A stretch of DNA of 64,000 bases from NCBI RefSeq assembly GCF_007097385.1, contig NZ_VJZS01000004.1:1-64000 (forward strand), read 5' to 3'. Positions 57,338-64,000 of the stretch are shown here, in pieces (the first letter of the stretch is position 1; each line of letters starts with the position of its first letter). Source of the DNA: Flavobacterium sp. ZT3R18 (GTDB lineage Bacteria; Bacteroidota; Bacteroidia; Flavobacteriales; Flavobacteriaceae). Under the pieces are notes generated by a model. That model was not told where the DNA came from, searched no databases, and was given only the letters and a program-made list of their open reading frames with translations. Both the position numbers and the translations under genes were made by a program.

Positions 57338-58720
57338 CTATTTTTTCCAATCCCCTCGTAAATGATAGGCTTTAGGTTTTGTAAAAGCGCGAATCCCAAC
57401 ATGAGAAAGTGTCGAACCAAAACCAGAATTTTTTCGCCCAGACCAAGGTAAAGCGGGAGAAACACGGTCGCAGCAGTTCCAATAACTGGTGCCAGAGTTT
57501 ATTTTTGTTAAAATATTTTCTCCTCTTTTTTGTGATTTTGAATATACGGCGGCGGTCAGTCCATAGGTGGTGTCATTCATAAGTTGGATTGCCTCTTCAT
57601 CATTTGCAACCTTCATAATTCCGATAATTGGTCCAAAAGATTCTTCCTGCATTACTAGCATATCGTTTGTTACGTTTGTTAATACAGTTGCTTCAAAATA
57701 GTTACCAGGTTTGTCGATACGTTTTCCGCCACAGTTAATTTTAGCCCCTTTTGCCAAAGCATCTTTTATTTGATTTTCAAGAATTTCTATTTGTGCAGAT
57801 CGAGTAAGTGCCCCTAGATAAACGCCATCAGCTGTAGGTAAGCCAGATTTCCATGATTTTACTTCTTCAACAAAGTATCGAACATAATCATCATAGTTTT
57901 TTTCTTGAACGTAAATTCGTTCTACAGAGCAACAACTTTGACCATTATTGTAAAAAACGCCATCGGCAGTTCCAATGGCAATGTTTTTAATATCTTCTAC
58001 ATCATCAGCGACATATAATGGGTCTTTTCCACCCAATTCAATTTGGCAAGGCACCATTTTAGAGGCTACTTTTTGGTATATAAATTGCCCCGTTTTATAA
58101 GAACCTGTAAAAAAATAACCGTCAAAATTCATTTCTAATAATGCAGCTCCTATGTCGCCTTTTCCTATAGCAATTTCAAAAACATTGGAAGGTACACCCG
58201 CTTCTAAAATCAATTTCTGAATTTCTAATCCTGTTAAACTAGCATACTCCGAAGGTTTATAAAGCACGGAATTTCCAGCTAATAATGCAGGGACAATTAC
58301 GTTAATGCCTACCAAATAAGGATAATTCCAGGCCGAAATATTGCAAACAACACCTATTGGCTCATATACGATTTTCTCTCCCATACCGTCTTGCTCACTC
58401 ATGTATTCGTCAGCCAAATATTTTTTAGCATTAGTGCAAAGCCAAGTAATTCGGGCTATTCCTCCATTGATTTCGTTCTTGGATTGTTGTATAGGTTTAC
58501 CAACTTCCGAAGTTAGTATTTGAGCAAGATTTTCAATGTTGATTTCTAATAAATCTTTGAAATTAAATAGTATAGCGATCCTTTGATCCAAATGTTTTTC
58601 TTTCCAATCCAATTGACCTTTCTGTAAGTTGTCAAATTTTAGCGCTAAGCTTGCTTCGTTGTCTTGATTTATTTTTGTAATTGTTTCTCCTGTAGCTGGA
58701 TTTTTTATTTCTAGTTGCAT
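57338..58720 (-). CDS. Aldehyde dehydrogenase family protein
   Basis: A 460-residue NAD(P)-dependent enzyme. The cofactor loop is FFTGSYKTGQFIYQ, the general base is Glu in QIELGGKDPLYV, and the nucleophile Cys is in NNGQSCCSVERIYV. It is closest in style to succinate-semialdehyde or betaine-aldehyde types. In this cluster it would oxidise a gamma-glutamylated aldehyde. The start overlaps the upstream hydrolase gene by 10 nt. It is the last gene of the operon. Confidence 0.9.
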   Translation of the reverse strand: MQLEIKNPATGETITKINQDNEASLALKFDNLQKGQLDWKEKHLDQRIAILFNFKDLLEINIENLAQILTSEVGKPIQQSKNEINGGIARITWLCTNAKKYLADEYMSEQDGMGEKIVYEPIGVVCNISAWNYPYLVGINVIVPALLAGNSVLYKPSEYASLTGLEIQKLILEAGVPSNVFEIAIGKGDIGAALLEMNFDGYFFTGSYKTGQFIYQKVASKMVPCQIELGGKDPLYVADDVEDIKNIAIGTADGVFYNNGQSCCSVERIYVQEKNYDDYVRYFVEEVKSWKSGLPTADGVYLGALTRSAQIEILENQIKDALAKGAKINCGGKRIDKPGNYFEATVLTNVTNDMLVMQEESFGPIIGIMKVANDEEAIQLMNDTTYGLTAAVYSKSQKRGENILTKINSGTSYWNCCDRVSPALPWSGRKNSGFGSTLSHVGIRAFTKPKAYHLRGDWKK

Positions 58721-59379
58721 ATAGTGTTGATTAAAGCTGTTCTTATGTTTTTACTAAAAGGATTTTCGAAATCATTCATTCTTTCGGGATGCCATTGCAC
58801 GCCCAATATAAACTGTTTCTCAGGATTACTAGATTCTATTACTTCAATAACTCCATCTTCAGAAAAGGCTGTGGCTTTCAAATCCATTCCCAATTTGTCA
58901 ATGGATTGATGGTGTGCACTATTGACTTCCCCTTTTTTTTGATTTACAATTTTATAAAAAAGAGAATCTTCTTCTACTCGAATGGGGTGCATTTTATCTA
59001 ATTCCTCTTTTTTATGAATCTCATTTTGAGTTTTGCCATTGTCTAAATGCAAAGTTCCACCTTTATATACATTAATTAATTGTAACCCTCTGCAAATACC
59101 AAGAATGGGTTTTTTTTGTTCAAGGCACAATTTTAAAACTTCGGTTTCAAATAGATCACGGGAGACATTAAATTCTGATGGTGCATTTTCATAGGTTACC
59201 TCTTCGGTTGGTTTCATATCAATGCCACCTGTAAGCACTACCGCATCACAATTTGTTACGGCTTCCAAATTATTTTCTTCGTAGGAAAGCACTATGATTT
59301 CTATGTTTTTATCATTTTCTTTTATCCATTTTGGATAATTATGAAAATTAGTTTCGGAAAATGTAACACCTATTTTCAT
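58711..59379 (-). CDS. Gamma-glutamyl-gamma-aminobutyrate hydrolase-like (PuuD family)
   Basis: A 222-residue class I glutamine amidotransferase-type hydrolase. The nucleophile Cys is in KPILGICRGLQLINVYKGG, and His/Glu are in LGVQWHPERM. PuuD-family enzymes release glutamate from gamma-glutamyl amides. It starts 3 nt after the alcohol dehydrogenase stop and overlaps the aldehyde dehydrogenase gene. In this context it would free the final amino acid and recycle glutamate. Confidence 0.88.
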   Translation of the reverse strand: MKIGVTFSETNFHNYPKWIKENDKNIEIIVLSYEENNLEAVTNCDAVVLTGGIDMKPTEEVTYENAPSEFNVSRDLFETEVLKLCLEQKKPILGICRGLQLINVYKGGTLHLDNGKTQNEIHKKEELDKMHPIRVEEDSLFYKIVNQKKGEVNSAHHQSIDKLGMDLKATAFSEDGVIEVIESSNPEKQFILGVQWHPERMNDFENPFSKNIRTALINTICN

Positions 59380-59382
59380 TTT

Positions 59383-60519
59383 TTAAAGCGCTTCTAAATA
59401 CAATTTTTTAAAATCTTCTCTACTCACTGGTTTGGGATTGTTTGGATGGGCAAAATCTGCCAATGCCAAATCTGCTAGGGTTTCAATATGTTCTAATTTG
59501 ACCCCTATTTCGCTTAATTTATGGGGAATATTTATTTTGGTATTCAAATCAAAAAGGTATTGCACTACGGCTTCTCCAGTATGTTCTTTCAATTCTAGAG
59601 TTTGTGCAATTCGTTTGAATTTGTCTTCGTTTCCTTCAATATTGAAACGCAGACCGTATGGAATATTTATGGCATTTGCCAAGCCATGATGGATGTCTAA
59701 TAAAGAAGAAAGAGGGTGAGCCAAAGAGTGTACCACTCCAAGCCCCTTCTGGAATGCAATGGCTCCCATCATGGAACCCAGTAACATCTTACTTCGTGAT
59801 TCTATATCTGGATTGTTGGTCGCTTTTTCTAGAGATTCACTTATTAGTTTTATTCCTTCCAATGCAATTCCATCGCAAATAGGGTGGTAGTTCTTTGCCA
59901 AAAAGGCTTCCATATTGTGTGTTAATGCATCCATGCCAGTGGCTGCTGTGATAAATGCAGGCAGCTCCATAGTTAGCATAGGATCGGCAAACACAATCGC
60001 AGCCAAAAGTTTTGGCGAAAACAAAATCTTTTTTTGATGGGTTTCATCATCAGATATAATGGAGCTTCTACCTACTTCACTACCAGTACCAGCAGTAGTT
60101 GGAATAGTAATGAGCACTGGAACATCATTTGTAATATACACATCACCGCCTATTAAATCGTCATATTTAAAAAGGTCTTCTCGATGATTGATTCGTAAGG
60201 CGATGGCTCTTGCTACATCTAATCCAGCTCCACCACCTATACCAATTATACAATCGCATTTAGCAGTGTCATAGGCGTCTCCACCTTTATAAACATCAGA
60301 TTTTACTGGGTTTTTGTGAATATCGTAAAATATTTCTGGTTCAAAACCAGCCTCTTTCAAATCGGTAATTATTGTTTTAAAAAAAGGTAATGCAAAGACA
60401 TTTGGATCCGTTGCGATTAAAGGCTTTTTGAATCCGTTTTTTAATAAATAGGCAGGCAATTCTTTTATAACACCTGCTCCAAAACGAATTATTGTCGGGA
60501 AATTAAATTGTGATATCAT
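59383..60519 (-). CDS. Iron-containing alcohol dehydrogenase
   Basis: A 378-residue group III alcohol dehydrogenase. The NAD loop is GIGGGAGLDVARAIALR and the phosphate clamp PTTAGTGSEVG. Metal ligands are in GMDALTHNMEAFLAKNYHP and VVHSLAHPLSSLLDIHHGLA. Its presence instead of a PuuB-type amine oxidase points to an alcohol-bearing substrate. It is separated from the ligase gene by a 144-bp repeat-bearing gap but lies in the same orientation. Confidence 0.9.
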   Translation of the reverse strand: MISQFNFPTIIRFGAGVIKELPAYLLKNGFKKPLIATDPNVFALPFFKTIITDLKEAGFEPEIFYDIHKNPVKSDVYKGGDAYDTAKCDCIIGIGGGAGLDVARAIALRINHREDLFKYDDLIGGDVYITNDVPVLITIPTTAGTGSEVGRSSIISDDETHQKKILFSPKLLAAIVFADPMLTMELPAFITAATGMDALTHNMEAFLAKNYHPICDGIALEGIKLISESLEKATNNPDIESRSKMLLGSMMGAIAFQKGLGVVHSLAHPLSSLLDIHHGLANAINIPYGLRFNIEGNEDKFKRIAQTLELKEHTGEAVVQYLFDLNTKINIPHKLSEIGVKLEHIETLADLALADFAHPNNPKPVSREDFKKLYLEAL

Positions 60520-60559
60520 ATTTTTTGTTGTGTGTTTTGTTTTTTAACTATTCGTTTTT

Positions 60560-60655
60560 TTTTAGTTGCTAAGTTTCTAAGAATCGTGGCTTTTGTGTTT
60601 TAATTGTCAGCTTTAATCTTAGCAACTTAGTGTCTTAGAATCTTTGGTTCTATTG
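60560..60655. repeat. gttgctaagtttctaagaat word repeats
   Basis: ttgctaagtttctaagaatc and atcttagcaacttagtgtct are inverted words between the ligase and alcohol dehydrogenase genes. Similar to 48413-48515. Confidence 0.55.
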
Positions 60656-60663
60656 AGAATAAA

Positions 60664-62022
60664 TTAAATTATTTCAAAATAGCGTTTCATTTCCCAATCG
60701 GTTACTACTTTGCTAAATTGTCTCCACTCCCATTCTCTGGATTGTGCAAAATGTTGAACAAATGTTTCGCCAAAAAGTTCGTTTGCAATTTTTGAATTCT
60801 TCATTAGTAGGGTACTGTCTATTAAATTTTTAGAAAGGCGACCATTGCTTTCATCGGTATAACCATTTCCAATTGTTCGGGCTTGTTTGAGTTCTAAATT
60901 GTTTTTTATTCCATACAATCCAGCGGCCAAACAAGCCGATAGGGCTAAATAGGGGTTGGTGTCTGCCCCAATAATTCTAGTTTCCAGTCGGCAGGATTTA
61001 GAACCCAACGGCAAAGATCGCAACGCCACAGTGCGATTGTCAATCCCCCAAGTAAGAGTTGTTGGTGCCCAAGCTCCTTCAACCAAACGTTTGTATGAGT
61101 TTACTGTTGGCGCAATCATGGGTAAAATTTGGGGTAAGCAAAGCAATTGACCCGCAATGTAACTACGCATCATATCACCCATTTTGTTGGGATCGTTTTC
61201 GTCAAAAAATAAATTTTTGGTTGCGTCAGCATTCCAAATACTTTGATGTATGTGACCGCCACAACCGGGTAGGTTTTCAGAAATTTTGGCCATAAAAGTA
61301 GCCATAATGCCATGTTTGTATGCAATTTCTTTTACCGAAGTTTTAAAAAGTGTTGCTCTGTCTCCAGACAAAATGGAAGTGCCGTATTGTATGGCAACTT
61401 CATAAGTACCAGGGCCTGTTTCGGTATGCAATCCTTCTACAGGAATATCAAATTGAGTTAATAGGTCGAATAAATCTGTAAAATAATCATTCTTTAACGA
61501 GGTTCTCAAAATAGAATATCCAAACATTCCTGGGGTAAGAGGATTGAGGTTTTGAAAATTTTTGGCTGCAGCCGATTCTGGAGTTTCGGCAAAATTAAAC
61601 CATTCAAACTCTTGAGAAACCAAAGGTGTAAATCCAGCTATATTGGCTTGATTTTCTATTTTTTTTAATAATTGTCTTGGGCAAATTTCAAGTGGATTTC
61701 CATCAACTTTTATAAATTCGCCAAGAAAAAAGGGTATGTTGTTTTCCCAAGGAATTTTTCGAAATGTGTTGAAATCCAGTTTTACTTTGGCATCTGGATA
61801 TCCAGTGTGCCATCCAGTATAAGTGCTATTGTCATAAGACACATCGGCCATATCCCAACCAAAAACTACATCACAATATCCAAAATCACTTTCATAAATG
61901 GATAGAAACTTTTCCTTAGAGATATATTTACCTCTCAAAACGCCATCAATGTCACAAATAGCTAGCTTTACTTTGCCAGAAGGATGATGTTTTATGTAAT
62001 CTATAATTTCAGCCTTGTTCAT
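60664..62022 (-). CDS. Glutamine-synthetase-family gamma-glutamyl ligase (PuuA/GlnA4-like)
   Basis: A 452-residue type of glutamine synthetase fold that joins glutamate to an amine in an ATP-dependent reaction. Acidic metal ligands are in GLHTETGPGTYEVAIQYG, the ATP His segment is GCGGHIHQSIW, and the C-terminal Arg site is NRTVALRSLPLGSKSCRLE. It lacks the tidy GlnA adenylylation loop, and its neighbours argue for amine catabolism rather than ammonia assimilation. I use ATG 62022 (MNKAEIIDYIKHHPSGKVKL); an upstream in-frame ATG at 62106 adds a low-complexity leader. Confidence 0.88.
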   Translation of the reverse strand: MNKAEIIDYIKHHPSGKVKLAICDIDGVLRGKYISKEKFLSIYESDFGYCDVVFGWDMADVSYDNSTYTGWHTGYPDAKVKLDFNTFRKIPWENNIPFFLGEFIKVDGNPLEICPRQLLKKIENQANIAGFTPLVSQEFEWFNFAETPESAAAKNFQNLNPLTPGMFGYSILRTSLKNDYFTDLFDLLTQFDIPVEGLHTETGPGTYEVAIQYGTSILSGDRATLFKTSVKEIAYKHGIMATFMAKISENLPGCGGHIHQSIWNADATKNLFFDENDPNKMGDMMRSYIAGQLLCLPQILPMIAPTVNSYKRLVEGAWAPTTLTWGIDNRTVALRSLPLGSKSCRLETRIIGADTNPYLALSACLAAGLYGIKNNLELKQARTIGNGYTDESNGRLSKNLIDSTLLMKNSKIANELFGETFVQHFAQSREWEWRQFSKVVTDWEMKRYFEII

Positions 62023-62187
62023 TTTTAATGTTTTTTTTGAATTTATAAAAGGGTTTAAAAAATGATGTGTTTTTAGAGTTTGTTTTTTTGTGTTAATCAA
62101 ATTCATAGATAGTTACAACAGAGACTTGATTTGTGAATTCAGTTTACAATCATTATGAAACTATGCAATTTAATAGCATTCAATGTG

Positions 62188-63483
62188 TTATTTATGAAAA
62201 ATTTTGAACAATATATAACTGATAATGATAAATCCAAAATAATACAAAGCTAAAGTCTGGTTATAATAACTCATTGCAACAAGCGATATCAATCCGATAA
62301 CTAAAGCCACAATAGGTAGAATTGGATACATTGGTACAACAAAAGGGCGTTCCAATTCTGGCTCCGTTTGACGTAATTTTAATAAAGACATCATAGAAAG
62401 TACATATAAAGTAAGTGCTCCAAAAACGGCTATTGTAATAATGTCGCCAGTTTTGTTTGTGAATAAAGCTATAATTCCCAAAAGCATATTTATTATCAGT
62501 GCATTTGAAGGGGTTTTAAATTTTTCATTTACTTTTCCAAGAAATTTTGGTGCGTAACTTACTTTTCCAAACTCCATTGTTGCTCTACCGCCTGCAAGTA
62601 TAAGTCCGTGAAAAGAAGCAATTAGCCCAAAAAGACCAACGCCAATAAGCAATTGATACATGATACTATTTGAAGAAACTACCATACTCATAGCCATTGG
62701 CAAGGGAGAATCGGATAGACTGCCGTCTGCTTTATAAACTACTTTTTCCCAACCACCAACACCAATAGCGGCAACATAAACCAGTACACATAATAGTAAT
62801 AATGTAAAAAGCGCACTTCCAAATCCTTTTGTAATATCTCTTTGCGGATTTTTAGATTCTTCTGCTACATTAGCAATTCCTTCTATTCCAAGAAAAAACC
62901 AGATTGCAAATGGGATTGCTGCAAATATGCCACCCAAACCATTTATACTTGGATTATGAGTAAAATTTTCGACAGTAAAATGTGGAATTGTAACACCAAA
63001 AAATAAAATTAATTCGCCAACGGCTAGAATTGTTATCAATAATTCGAATGTTGCAGCAAGTTTAACACCAATTATATTAAGAATTGTAAATATGAAGTAA
63101 GCAATAATTGCAAAACAAACAATATTTATCTGAGGGAAGTTTAGATTTAAATAGGCGCCAATGGCAAATGCAATGGCTGGCGGAGCAAATACAAATTCAA
63201 CAATTTGCGCCAAACCAGTAACGAAACCAAGATCTTTTCCAAAGGCTCTATTGGCATAATCAAAACCACCTCCAGCTTTGGGTATGGCACAGGCTAATTC
63301 AGAATACGAAAAACTAAAACAGGCATACATAATTGCAATTATTATTGTGGCAATTCCCATTCCATAAGTCCCCGCTTTTTCCAGACCTAAATTCCATCCA
63401 AAATACATTCCAGAAATCACATAACCTACTCCCAAACCCCAAAGCAATAGAGGGGACAACGTTTTTTTTAAATGTGTGCTCAT
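62188..63483 (-). CDS. APC-family permease, ethanolamine-permease-like
   Basis: A 431-residue inner-membrane transporter with 12 predicted helices. The opening LLWGLGVGYVISGMYFGWNL and AIPKAGGGFDYANRAFG resemble ethanolamine/amino acid permeases of the Eat type. It is the first gene of the catabolic cluster and would import its substrate. The gap to the ligase gene is about 165 bp. Confidence 0.87.
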   Translation of the reverse strand: MSTHLKKTLSPLLLWGLGVGYVISGMYFGWNLGLEKAGTYGMGIATIIIAIMYACFSFSYSELACAIPKAGGGFDYANRAFGKDLGFVTGLAQIVEFVFAPPAIAFAIGAYLNLNFPQINIVCFAIIAYFIFTILNIIGVKLAATFELLITILAVGELILFFGVTIPHFTVENFTHNPSINGLGGIFAAIPFAIWFFLGIEGIANVAEESKNPQRDITKGFGSALFTLLLLCVLVYVAAIGVGGWEKVVYKADGSLSDSPLPMAMSMVVSSNSIMYQLLIGVGLFGLIASFHGLILAGGRATMEFGKVSYAPKFLGKVNEKFKTPSNALIINMLLGIIALFTNKTGDIITIAVFGALTLYVLSMMSLLKLRQTEPELERPFVVPMYPILPIVALVIGLISLVAMSYYNQTLALYYFGFIIISYILFKIFHK

Positions 63484-63772
63484 AAAATTTTGTTTTTGAT
63501 TAATAAATGATATTTTTAAAATCGAAACTGATACTTGTTAGTTATATAGGTGTTTACTGTTTTAAGAAAATTCTGTTTTTTACGAATTATTAAATTTATA
63601 TTTAAAATCAATACAATGGTAAAATTTTACTTATTTTTATTTTAATCTCAGTTTTTGTTCGTGAAAACACATTAAATAGGCGTTTTTCAATTATAAAAAT
63701 GCGATATAAATTTATTTTTTTATTCACTACCATTTTCTTTGACTATTTTTACCGCTACAAAATACATATATA
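63484..63772. other. Divergent intergenic region
   Basis: About 290 bp of AT-rich DNA between the permease (minus) and the biotin-carrier-like gene (plus). It must hold both promoters. I see no clear operator or gene. Confidence 0.4.
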
Positions 63773-64000
63773 ATGAGTCCAACCTTTAAAGTAAAAGTAA
63801 ATGACACTTTTCAATTTGATTTTGAAAAGGAAAGTATTTCTCAACTGGATGCCGTACCTACGGGAGTAAATGAATTTCATGTACTGCATCAAAACACACC
63901 TTATAAAGCGGAAATCATCACTTCGGATTTCAATCACAAAAGCTATACGGTTAAGGTAAACAATACCAATTATACGGTAGCGATTTCAAATCCTTTGGAC
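63773..64000 (+). CDS. Acetyl-CoA carboxylase biotin carboxyl carrier-like protein (partial)
   Basis: ATG 63773 opens MSPTFKVKVNDTFQFDFEKE and runs off the window after 76 codons. The N-terminal segment matches the leader domain of Bacteroidota acyl-CoA carboxylase biotin carrier subunits; the biotinylated Lys domain lies beyond the edge. Call based on this N-terminus only. Confidence 0.65.
   Translation, partial: MSPTFKVKVNDTFQFDFEKESISQLDAVPTGVNEFHVLHQNTPYKAEIITSDFNHKSYTVKVNNTNYTVAISNPLD

Overview
The window looks like a chromosomal segment of a low-GC Flavobacteriaceae bacterium, most likely Flavobacterium or a close relative. This rests on gene families (bL28-bL33-DUF4295 ribosomal cluster, BshC, a T9SS type B sorting domain, DUF3810, DUF4268, TonB receptor, 1116-residue SecA), on Bacteroidota-type promoters (TAnnTTTG upstream of many starts) and on visibly AT-rich intergenic DNA. 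No species call can be made from the sequence alone.

Layout. 1-3.9 kb: a 5S rRNA gene at the end of an rRNA locus, a Trm112-like/methyltransferase gene, a decayed toxin-antitoxin (TA) pair, a second orphan 5S copy and a frameshifting IS630-family element. 4-9.5 kb: endonuclease III, DUF4268, NUDIX, PlsC-like acyltransferase, an ECF sigma factor with a membrane partner, and a DUF3810 membrane metalloprotease-like protein. 9.7-13.7 kb: DUF433/DUF5615 module, pepD, DUF389 and a cupin. 13.9-17.7 kb: a probable metal-linked operon (CNGNCYL small protein, TonB receptor, BNR protein). 17.7-19.1 kb: a graveyard of three broken TA loci between 67-68 bp direct repeats. 19-32.8 kb: secA, cobalamin adenosyltransferase, LolD/MacB-type ATPase, lipoprotein, methyltransferase, unusual SDR, GNAT, HepT/MntA, FKBP and ABC-F. 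33-41.8 kb: ParE module, GT2, E2 acyltransferase, DnaQ-like exonuclease, FAH, Hpt, CinA, ribosomal proteins, FtsY. 41.8-45.5 kb: a RelE-type module and a mobile mystery protein A/B (Fic) module, each between long direct repeats. 45.7-57 kb: DciA-like protein, ndk, an HGSNAT-like membrane protein, bshC, sdpRI, a large T9SS type B adhesin and a radical SAM protein. 57-63.5 kb: a five-gene catabolic cluster. The start of a biotin-carrier-like gene closes the window.

How the genes fit together. The most coherent pathway is the last cluster: permease, glutamine-synthetase-like ligase, iron alcohol dehydrogenase, aldehyde dehydrogenase and class I glutamine amidotransferase-type hydrolase. Together they fit catabolism of an amino alcohol such as ethanolamine by gamma-glutamylation. 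The accessory layer is dominated by nine TA or TA-like loci, several lying between duplicated stretches of local sequence. Two dispersed small-repeat families stand out: a roughly 70-85 nt structured element (four copies) whose helices covary, and an 18-bp palindrome (six copies) that sits mostly inside protein-coding genes.
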